A stretch of 13,932 nt of DNA, taken from contig JBMNVL010000049.1 in the NCBI GenBank assembly GCA_050946775.1, forward strand, positions 1 through 13,932. The letters run 5' to 3'. Each line of letters begins with the position of its first letter. Within the stretch, counting starts at the first letter, position 1. Under the pieces are notes generated by a model. The model searched no databases, was not told the DNA's origin, and saw only the letters and a program-made list of their open reading frames with translations. Positions 7,801-13,047 of this stretch are shown here, piece by piece. A program made the translations under genes and the position numbers. Source of the DNA: UMGS1474 sp050946775 (GTDB lineage: Bacteria; Bacillota; Clostridia; Oscillospirales; Acutalibacteraceae).

Positions 7801-8745
7801 GTCGGCTTTAACATGACGGGCGGCGTGGGTGAAGGCGAATGCCGCTATGTCTCGATAAAAGGCAAAACGGTCTACGCAACGGGAATATCGATCAGCCCCT
7901 CTTCCTTTACGCTGACGCCGGATAATAACAGCAGACGGGTCACGGCGACCCTTTTGCCGTCCTACGCGCCCGCTTTTTATGACGACCTGACCTGGGAATC
8001 GTCGGATGAAACCGTCGTTCAGGTTTCCAAAGACGGCAACCGATTCGCGACGCTCAGCGGACTCAAAAACGGCACGGCCACCATCACCGCGACAGCCCCC
8101 GGCGGCGCTTCTGGCACCTGTGAAGTGACGGTATCGGGCTTCAGCGAGGTCATCACCGAGATCTCTTCTGTCGAAGTCACGGTCAACGAGCCGGTCGCGG
8201 GCGACGTGCCCAGTTACGTCGCCGCCGTCCCCAAGGGCGCGGCATACAAAATCGATGATTTCAACAACGAATATTTCAAGCACGGCGTGTCGTGGAACTA
8301 CGGCGATGAAACCAGCTCAGATGCCATACGCAACGACGATCTGTCTGCGTTCCGGGCCGGTGAGACCTACAGCGTGATCGTCACGCTGGTACCGAAAGAT
8401 CCGACCGCGACCATCTTCGCCGACCAAAACCACTTCATCGCTACGGTCAACGGGGCGCAAGCCAGTCCGTATCCGAACGTTTCGAGAGTATTCGTTATCT
8501 ATACCTTCACCCTGCCGCAAGACGGCGGCTTCCTCCTCGGCGACGTGGACGGGGACGGCGACGTGGACGCCGCCGACGCCCTGATGGCGCTGCAGGCGGC
8601 CACCGGCAAGATCACGCTGACCGTCGGGCAGACGCAAGCCGCCGACGTGGACGGCAGCGGGGACGTCACCGCCGCCGACGCGCTGGCGATCCTGCAGTTC
8701 GCGACGGGGAAGATCACCGTTTTCCCGGCTCAACAGGCAGAATAA
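4861..8745 (+). CDS. Secreted modular beta-helix / Big_2 protein with type I dockerin
   Basis: This 1294-aa protein is probably exported and attached to a cohesin-bearing scaffold or to polysaccharide. A signal peptide (1-28/29: KKR, hydrophobic core, VAAA) is followed by Ig/FN3-like modules (about 30-310). A parallel beta-helix-like region (about 321-612) comes next, with phrases such as VDLDLNGYTLSYDG and ITVYGGTF, then an Ig-like module (634-717). A second repetitive beta region (about 727-1003; ILIEDDIAVIVHGENSIGG) resembles the Cthe_2159-type carbohydrate-binding family. A Big_2 domain spans about 1006-1092, and a second copy of the Ig-like module about 1100-1218. The C-terminal dockerin has two calcium loops, at D1228/D1230/D1232/D1239 and D1262/D1264/S1266/D1273. 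The start is the ATG at 4861, with AAAGGAG at 4845-4851 and the signal peptide directly after it; the open frame runs back into the terminator at 4741. No catalytic residues were identified, so binding or adhesion is as likely as lyase activity. Confidence 0.9.
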   Translation: MKKRVCGLLLCAVMLIGLLPAGVIPVAAAPEVGEVTNITTHFDIQNNLRVTFDGVSTAVRYVVTEGASYEYHDIHVNDESQNAGTISDIIANGEFFRYGTGGAKYPSGKVRVQAFNMYGEKIAEGYSDSFKCPYDGFIDSPDNRSYYLSPTGVFYFDPVEGAAFYTIICQYYGTHMKTQSASTRNYMDISSFAREGDNYTFTVYTFPVNDKLLPSTHTEKIKYSAETLLKGEVRVNADKSVTYGHYLQYLHAHTDVALSQQWQRYDPAVENYDEAWVDITEAEKANYPANQLRVTVSAQGHSGTVTSSDHLYNSPEEAYVATDYDGLRAVFNRRHDAGTTTYIKLGEDISASGWGLMANVGDVDLDLNGYTLSYDGTNKYLIASDYETNRDSVVTIRDSRRQEPGSSKWIDGKVVFNHNQQRYHNGGSHPYESGDYLEYCGLTTTVLTGNITVYGGTFINESHKSYNAAPRKESGQLQERVYGYQTGYGNGDGLKLYAGSFEAQRPIELQWNTEGKEFGIYGGTVRVTSDQPAVFVRPPFGYDEGSLPVLRGCRIVNASGNAQSVAIRFLPGDSSTSAEAYEAFGQCFLSATASYIDGVKQSSPFNGTVYTAGPILGPVFSDTFVLKTETELKSLEFQITEPEVGAMPDNTVTGAESDLYDVALTWQYERTPDTFRDMDPDSPFRTGLYYRAKLEIKPKDGVTITDIKGTATIGSKVPDRSGFTFYANYYLKDTYFDIYIGGTRIGRKNKGDVLGDGGSVQFYEAGEYPDAFFSKSRVLVFNNFQMIKNDFSHYENEYYGNGVAHILIEDDIAVIVHGENSIGGYYSTVNGICVGNSHYVDFYGDGSFTVDETWCDKDAMLGFGTSVSFHDSVQFTLRGRYGVRLEFDHGDTADLGLWDNAKVTCWAHQTEDDRDYPAFRVGGTVSIGGNAELICEQQDNEDAMDTWGDNFPTEYYDVKILKKGEFANSQTNPVTPYEPPVGFNMTGGVGEGECRYVSIKGKTVYATGISISPSSFTLTPDNNSRRVTATLLPSYAPAFYDDLTWESSDETVVQVSKDGNRFATLSGLKNGTATITATAPGGASGTCEVTVSGFSEVITEISSVEVTVNEPVAGDVPSYVAAVPKGAAYKIDDFNNEYFKHGVSWNYGDETSSDAIRNDDLSAFRAGETYSVIVTLVPKDPTATIFADQNHFIATVNGAQASPYPNVSRVFVIYTFTLPQDGGFLLGDVDGDGDVDAADALMALQAATGKITLTVGQTQAADVDGSGDVTAADALAILQFATGKITVFPAQQAE
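8542..8742 (+). other. Type I dockerin domain (within the secreted protein)
   Basis: Two duplicated F-hand calcium-binding repeats cover residues 1228-1251 and 1262-1285: DVDGDGDVDAADALMALQ and DVDGSGDVTAADALAILQ, each followed by an ATGK ending. Calcium ligand positions 1, 3, 5 and 12 are occupied (Ser1266 replaces Asp at position 5 of the second repeat). The positions usually deciding cohesin choice (10 and 11 of each repeat) are Ala-Ala in both, so the two faces are symmetric. No cohesin gene is in the window. Confidence 0.93.
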
Positions 8746-8762
8746 GGATCCCAAGCCAACCC

Positions 8763-8800
8763 AAAAGGCGCTCCCGATCGGCTAATCGGGAGCGCCTTTT
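8763..8800. terminator. Bidirectional terminator between convergent dockerin and glycan genes
   Basis: A 16-bp perfect stem, AAAAGGCGCTCCCGAT (8763-8778) with its complement ATCGGGAGCGCCTTTT (8785-8800), encloses a 6-base loop. The A and T ends give a T-run after the stem on either strand. It sits between the stop of the secreted protein (8745) and the stop of the minus-strand glycerophosphotransferase (8820), so it probably serves both transcripts. Confidence 0.92.
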
Positions 8801-8819
8801 CACGCAATAATTCTGTTTT

Positions 8820-9923
8820 TTATCGCCATCCTATGGCCTTGAGAAGTCTCGCGCAACTGCCCGCGTCCGTGTGAGCGTGGCATTGCCGCGCGACCCGGCG
8901 GCGATCGTCCCGGTAGGGATCGCGGCCGGTTTTCACGTCCCGTAAAAACGCGTACAGCCGCTCTTCATCGGCAATAAACGCCCCGGGCATCATCGATTTT
9001 GGATCGTCGAACACAAACCCGCGGGAATCGCGATAGGCGTCCCAATCGTCTACCACAAACCCGATGGGGCGATCCAGCAGCAGATAGTCGATGTACACCG
9101 AGGAATAGTCGGTCAACAGGGCGTCGGCCTGTCCCACCAGACGGTACAACGCCCCGTCGTATTCCTTGATCCATTGGATGTGGGAAGCGTCCAGTCCCTG
9201 AAACGGGGTCAGATCCTGCATGGGATGCACCTTGATAATCAGCCGGATATCGTTTTGGGTCATAAAGGCGTTGAGCCGTTCGATGCCGTCCCGGTCGAGA
9301 AAAGCGATCCCGTTTTGGGGAGCGCTGCCGTCGATGCGGATATCCCCTTTGACGCTTTGGCGATAGGTCGGCATCCACAGCACCGTGGTCTCTTTTCCGT
9401 CCGGCGCCCCGTCAAACAGCAGGTCGTTGCGGGGCTGCCCCACGACCAGGCACCGGGAGGAATCGCAGGAAAACGCCCGGCTCATGATGCCGGCAAACAG
9501 GGGAGAAGTGGCGATGGTATAATCAAACCCAAACGGAGGATAGTCCCGATGCGCGGGATCGAGATCCATGATGGTTTTCAGCGGCATCCCGTGCCACAAG
9601 CTGACCAGCGTTTGCCCCCTGACCGGGATGTTGCCGAAGATCCCGTGGGTGTGGAAAACGACGCCCGATCGCCAAAACGCCCACAGTCCCCGCAGCGAAC
9701 GCTTTTTGACCGCTTTGCCGACCGGCAGTTTTTCGGCGGGATCTTCCACCAGCCAGACAAGCACTCGCTCACCCAACGCCTCGGGGTGATCGCAAAGATA
9801 GGCGTAAACCGCGAAGGCGTTGTCGCTGCGGTCAGGAAAGGAGTTGAAGCAAACCAGCCGCGGATTTTTGGGAACGATCCGGTTGATCGCCGCGATCACC
9901 CGGTCCAATACGGGCGGCTTCAT
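8820..9923 (-). CDS. CDP-glycerol glycerophosphotransferase (TagB/TagF family)
   Basis: This 367-aa enzyme should transfer glycerol-phosphate from CDP-glycerol to a growing polymer or sugar acceptor at the cytoplasmic face of the membrane. Family motifs occur in order: SLWHGMPLKTI (108-118; His111), GQPRNDLL (162-169), LWMPTYR (182-188), KVHP (231-234; His233) and LLTDYSSVYIDYLLLDRPIGF, given here as LLTDYSSV (269-276) followed by DYLLLDRP (279-286). It is about the size of TagB or of the catalytic half of TagF; no membrane helix is visible. It is the last gene of a three-gene minus-strand operon: its ATG overlaps the stop of the preceding glycosyltransferase (ATGA) and is served by GGAGG seven bases upstream. 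Nearby glycosyltransferases suggest it decorates a surface polysaccharide rather than making classical wall teichoic acid; that is inference. Confidence 0.92.
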   Translation of the reverse strand: MKPPVLDRVIAAINRIVPKNPRLVCFNSFPDRSDNAFAVYAYLCDHPEALGERVLVWLVEDPAEKLPVGKAVKKRSLRGLWAFWRSGVVFHTHGIFGNIPVRGQTLVSLWHGMPLKTIMDLDPAHRDYPPFGFDYTIATSPLFAGIMSRAFSCDSSRCLVVGQPRNDLLFDGAPDGKETTVLWMPTYRQSVKGDIRIDGSAPQNGIAFLDRDGIERLNAFMTQNDIRLIIKVHPMQDLTPFQGLDASHIQWIKEYDGALYRLVGQADALLTDYSSVYIDYLLLDRPIGFVVDDWDAYRDSRGFVFDDPKSMMPGAFIADEERLYAFLRDVKTGRDPYRDDRRRVARQCHAHTDAGSCARLLKAIGWR

Positions 9924-10909
9924 GGCTTCGCCTCCAGTCGCTCGGCCATTTTGTCGGCCAGCTGCACGGGATCAAAGGGATCGAAATAGGCAACGTCGCC
10001 GTATCCGTCCAAGATCTCGTGGGAAAAGGGTTCGTCCGAGGCGAGAATGGGTGCGCCGCTCAGCCTGGCTTCCAAAAGCGGCAGCCCGTAGGTTTCGATA
10101 TAGGAGGGGAAAATCAGCGCCGCGCGGGTATACAGCTCCATCACCTCTTCACCGGGGATCGCCCCCGACAGGATCAGCTGATCCCGCAGTATCTCCTGCT
10201 CTGCGGTCAGGGGCAGCTGCTGGGGCGTAAGGGTGAACTGCACCCGGTAATCGGTGATCCCGCGCCGGCGTAGGATCAGCATCGCCTGCAGAATGGCCGC
10301 GTGGTTTTTGTAGGCGTAAGGCGCCGCCGGGAAGAAAAACAGGCGATCCCAACAATCATAATCAAATTGTCCGGCAACCTGTACGGCCGTGACCGGCGGC
10401 TCGATCACCACGCTGTCGCCGGTGATCCCGCACTTTTCGCAGACCGCCCGTTTCATCCATTCGGTCTGCACGATCACGGTGGACGCCCGGCGTACCGAGC
10501 GATAGATGCCGCGGGCGATCAGGTGCTGGTAAACCCAGAATTTCGGGTTTTGTTTGAGGGAAAACCGGTGGGGCGAAAAGGGGAGGGGCTGGTGCAGATA
10601 CAGGGTCTGGGGCACTTTCGCACGGGAGACGAGGAGGTTTTGCAGGGACAAAATCTCGTCGGGCGCGAATTGCCGCACGGCTTTTTGCACCGTGACGTGG
10701 TCGAACCACAACCGGTGCAGCCACCCTTTTTTTACCCATGGAAACCGCTTGACCGATACGTTGGCCGTTTCCTCCAATTCGGGCAAACTGACGCAAAAGC
10801 CGTAGACGTTGTCGGTATCGGCGCACGCCTCGCGGTAAAACTGGCGCAAAATGGTCAAAGCGCCGCCTTCGTGCGCCGCCACGTCCACCACCAATATCCG
10901 TTTGCCCAT
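9920..10909 (-). CDS. Glycosyltransferase family 4 (GT-B fold)
   Basis: This 329-aa cytosolic transferase adds a sugar from a nucleotide-sugar donor to a glycan acceptor. It has an N-terminal Rossmann-type start (RILVVDVAAHEGGALTI, with the glycine-rich acceptor loop), YLHQPLPFSPH (104-114), the mid-protein FPAAPYAYKNH (193-203), which corresponds to the phosphate-contact loop of GT4 enzymes, and the E-x7-E signature in ETYGLPLLE (Glu272, Glu280). The length is at the short end for the family but appears complete. The ATG at 10909 follows AGGAGG by eight bases, and the upstream gene ends only 12 bases earlier; downstream it overlaps the glycerophosphotransferase by four bases. Its substrates cannot be told from sequence. 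Confidence 0.9.
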   Translation of the reverse strand: MGKRILVVDVAAHEGGALTILRQFYREACADTDNVYGFCVSLPELEETANVSVKRFPWVKKGWLHRLWFDHVTVQKAVRQFAPDEILSLQNLLVSRAKVPQTLYLHQPLPFSPHRFSLKQNPKFWVYQHLIARGIYRSVRRASTVIVQTEWMKRAVCEKCGITGDSVVIEPPVTAVQVAGQFDYDCWDRLFFFPAAPYAYKNHAAILQAMLILRRRGITDYRVQFTLTPQQLPLTAEQEILRDQLILSGAIPGEEVMELYTRAALIFPSYIETYGLPLLEARLSGAPILASDEPFSHEILDGYGDVAYFDPFDPVQLADKMAERLEAKP

Positions 10910-10921
10910 GATCGATCCCTC

Positions 10922-12124
10922 CTATTTGGCCGCATCGGCCGAAAGCAGCGCCGTCAGCCGCCGCATAAACAAGTCTTCGGTGTAATTTTCTTCATAAAAC
11001 CGCCGGCCGTTTTCGCCTTTTTTACGATACGGCGCGGGGTCGTCGATCAGCCGCTCCATAGCCGCGGCCAGGCCCTTGGCATCCCCTGCCGAAACGCATG
11101 CGCCGCAGTCGGCCTGCCGGATCATCTCCTGCCCGGCGCCGTCGATGGCGCCGAGAATGGGTTTGCCGCAGGACAGATAGCTTTGCGCCTTGGCGGGCAG
11201 GGTCTGCCCGATGATATCTCCGCCCCGCAGGGTCAACAGCAACGCGTCGGCCAACCGGTAAAACCGGGGCATGTCGCTTTTGGGATATCGTCCGTGAAAG
11301 ATCACCTTATCCGCAAGGCCGAGTTGATCCGCCAGTTGCTGACAGTGTTCCTGCTCGCTTCCCGAGCCGACGATATGCACCGCAAAGGGCTTGTCCGGCG
11401 GTATTAACGCCGCGGCGCGGATGATGGTCTGCACGTCCTGCACCGCGCCGATATTGCCCGCGAAAAGAAAATCGGTGACGCCGTTTTCCTCATATCCGCC
11501 GCCCGCCTTTTCGTACAGATCCTCCGCGTGCTGGGGCAGATAGGGCATTTTCTTTTCCTCCACCCCGCAGACGTCCCGCAGATAGGGGATAAAGGGGCGG
11601 GAAGAGACCGCCACCGTTTCACAGCGGCGGTAAATAAACCGGCTCATTCGCAAGCTGAAACGGTAAAAAAGCGCGTTTTCGCCCACGTTCCACGCTTTGA
11701 CGCAGGCCGGCCAGACGTCCAGACAATACAGCGTGACCGGTCGGCGCGCCAATTTGGCGTATAACAGCGCCGGCAGCGCCTGAAACACCGGAGACGTCTC
11801 GTACACCAAAACCGCGTCTACCCCCTTTTTCGGGGCAAACAGAGTGTAGATCAGCCCCGAAAGGACGTAGGAGGCGTAATTGAGCATCCGAAAGAAGACG
11901 CCCGACCGCCGGGCAATGATGGGCAGGCGTCGGATCTCCAGCCCCTCGCTCTTTTCGTGGCGACGGCGAAACCAGCGATAGTCTTTGGGGATACGGGAGG
12001 TGGCGTAATCCGGCAGACCGGTGACGACCTTCACCATGTGGCCCTGTTTGACCAGCTGAGCGACGACGTCGTTGATCTTGAAATCATCCGGCGCGTACAT
12101 CATCGAAAAAACCACGATCCGCGT
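10922..12124 (-). CDS. WbuB-like family 4 glycosyltransferase, apparent ACG start
   Basis: This 400-aa GT4 enzyme is the first gene of the glycan operon. Its N-terminus, RIVVFSMMYAPDDFKINDVV, matches the 'M-K-I-L-V-I-x-Q-Y-F-x-P-E' opening of WbuB-like transferases. Other family features are VTGLPDY, the interdomain FLFAGNIGAVQDVQTI, and GQTLPAKAQSYLSCGKPILGA, shown in part by LPAKAQSYL near the donor site, near residues 315-323. The start is odd. The codon aligning with the family's initiator Met is ACG at 12122-12124, seven bases after AAAGGAGG (12132-12139). An in-frame TTG at 12167-12169 lies upstream of the promoter -10, so it should not be in the mRNA. The GTG at 12113-12115 is 16 bases from the ribosome site. 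ACG use, a GTG start, or an assembly or mutation error of ATG all remain possible. Product call is firm; the start is not. Confidence 0.88.
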   Translation of the reverse strand, partial: TRIVVFSMMYAPDDFKINDVVAQLVKQGHMVKVVTGLPDYATSRIPKDYRWFRRRHEKSEGLEIRRLPIIARRSGVFFRMLNYASYVLSGLIYTLFAPKKGVDAVLVYETSPVFQALPALLYAKLARRPVTLYCLDVWPACVKAWNVGENALFYRFSLRMSRFIYRRCETVAVSSRPFIPYLRDVCGVEEKKMPYLPQHAEDLYEKAGGGYEENGVTDFLFAGNIGAVQDVQTIIRAAALIPPDKPFAVHIVGSGSEQEHCQQLADQLGLADKVIFHGRYPKSDMPRFYRLADALLLTLRGGDIIGQTLPAKAQSYLSCGKPILGAIDGAGQEMIRQADCGACVSAGDAKGLAAAMERLIDDPAPYRKKGENGRRFYEENYTEDLFMRRLTALLSADAAK

Positions 12125-12131
12125 GCCGATC

Positions 12132-12139
12132 CCTCCTTT
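12132..12139 (-). promoter_or_regulatory. Ribosome binding site for the first glycan gene
   Basis: On the minus strand this is AAAGGAGG, almost the full anti-16S complement, and seven bases separate it from the ACG at 12124. No ATG, GTG or TTG lies at normal distance, which makes this site decide for the ACG. The second gene of the operon has a closely similar leader, AGGAGGGATCG, before its ATG at 10909. Confidence 0.7.
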
Positions 12140-12157
12140 CGTCCGTCGGTTTTTGCC

Positions 12158-12186
12158 AGTATACCACAATCCACCGGTTTATTCAA
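12158..12186 (-). promoter_or_regulatory. Sigma-A promoter of the minus-strand glycan operon
   Basis: On the minus strand, TTGAAT (12186-12181) is followed after exactly 17 bases by TATACT (12163-12158), each one or two bases from consensus. The expected transcription start is near 12151, giving a leader of about 27 bases to the ACG. It is back to back with the nadE promoter. Confidence 0.82.
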
Positions 12187-12187
12187 C

Positions 12188-12198
12188 CCGCCGGGCGG
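12188..12198. promoter_or_regulatory. Palindrome between the divergent promoters
   Basis: CCGCC-G-GGCGG is an 11-base inverted repeat, nearly extended by flanking AA and TT, lying between the two divergent -35 boxes (12181-12186 and 12207-12212). Its place would suit an operator touching both promoters, but it is short and GC-rich and could be chance. Confidence 0.3.
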
Positions 12199-12206
12199 TT
12201 ACAGAA

Positions 12207-12235
12207 TTGACATTTCTCTCTATACAGCGTATAAT
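12207..12235 (+). promoter_or_regulatory. Consensus sigma-A promoter of nadE
   Basis: TTGACA (12207-12212) and TATAAT (12230-12235) are both perfect consensus hexamers with the ideal 17-base spacer. Transcription should start near 12242, giving a short leader of about 23 bases with AAAGGAG at 12250-12256 before the ATG at 12265. Such a strong promoter suggests steady high expression or control by a repressor. Confidence 0.93.
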
Positions 12236-12264
12236 AAACCCATCTTTTCAAAGGAGCGCTGGGT

Positions 12265-12996
12265 ATGGCAAGAGATTGGAAAACGGAATACGAAAAACGG
12301 GTGGATTTTTTGAAAAACGCCCTGCAGACAACCGGAGCCAAAGGCTTCGTTTTCGGCAATTCCGGAGGCAAGGACAGCGCTCTTGTCGGGATTTTGTGCC
12401 ATGCCGCGTGCGAAAACACCTTGGGGGTGGTGATGCCCTGTTCGTCCTCGCGCAACTACGGAGAGGATCGGGACGACGGTCTGGCGCTGGCGAAGCAGTT
12501 TGATATTTCCTGCGTTCAGGTTGACCTGACGCCTGCCAAAGAGGCGCTGGTGCAAGCGATAACCCCGGCGCAGGCCATCACCGATGCCGCCGCCAGCAAT
12601 ATCGCGCCGCGACTGCGGATGACCACTTTATACGCCATTGCGCAAAGCCGCGGCTGTCTGGTGGCCGGCACCGGCAATCGAAGCGAGCGGTTTGTGGGGT
12701 ACTACACCAAATGGGGCGACGGAGCGTTTGATATCAACCCGATCGCCGATCTGACCGCTACCGAGATTTTTGACTTTCTGCGGTATCTGCAAGCGCCGGC
12801 TCACATCGTGGAAAAAGCGCCGTCCGCCGGTCTGTTTGAAGGGCAGACCGACGAAGGGGAGATGGGCTTTACCTACGCGGCGCTCGATCGCTATATTCTC
12901 ACCGGCGAAGGCGATCCCGCCGACGTGGAGAAGATCGAGTCGATGCACCGGCGTTCGGCCCATAAACGGGTACCGCCGCTGACCTACGGTGAATAA
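12265..12996 (+). CDS. nadE: NH3-dependent NAD+ synthetase
   Basis: This 243-aa cytosolic enzyme carries out the last step of NAD biosynthesis, amidating nicotinic acid adenine dinucleotide with ammonia and ATP. The PP-loop SGGKDS (33-38) binds ATP pyrophosphate; NIAPRLRMTTLYAIA (112-126), GTGNRSERFVGYYTKWGDG (135-153), KAPSAGL (184-190) and HKRVPP (233-238) are characteristic of the family. The N-terminal nitrilase-type glutaminase domain of the long form is absent, so free ammonia is the expected nitrogen donor. The ATG has AAAGGAG eight bases upstream and its own consensus promoter. It is monocistronic, divergent from the glycan operon and ended by a palindromic terminator. Confidence 0.95.
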   Translation: MARDWKTEYEKRVDFLKNALQTTGAKGFVFGNSGGKDSALVGILCHAACENTLGVVMPCSSSRNYGEDRDDGLALAKQFDISCVQVDLTPAKEALVQAITPAQAITDAAASNIAPRLRMTTLYAIAQSRGCLVAGTGNRSERFVGYYTKWGDGAFDINPIADLTATEIFDFLRYLQAPAHIVEKAPSAGLFEGQTDEGEMGFTYAALDRYILTGEGDPADVEKIESMHRRSAHKRVPPLTYGE

Positions 12997-13004
12997 ACGC
13001 TGAT

Positions 13005-13046
13005 AAAAAAAGACTTATTTGGGGCGCCCCAAATAAGTCCTTTTTT
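13005..13046. terminator. Loopless palindromic bidirectional terminator
   Basis: Bases 13012-13039 are a perfect 28-base palindrome (GACTTATTTGGGGC and its complement), with an A-run on the left (13005-13011) and a T-run on the right (13041-13046). It ends nadE on the plus strand and the antiporter on the minus strand. Having no spare loop bases, the hairpin must open GGGGCGCCCC at its tip. Confidence 0.93.
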
Positions 13047-13047
13047 G

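Noticed and set aside
10301..11407. 368-residue plus-strand reading frame across the glycosyltransferase genes
   Set aside because: It is antisense to two GT4 genes with clear signatures; its composition (many Arg, Gly, His, Gln) is typical of a shadow frame.
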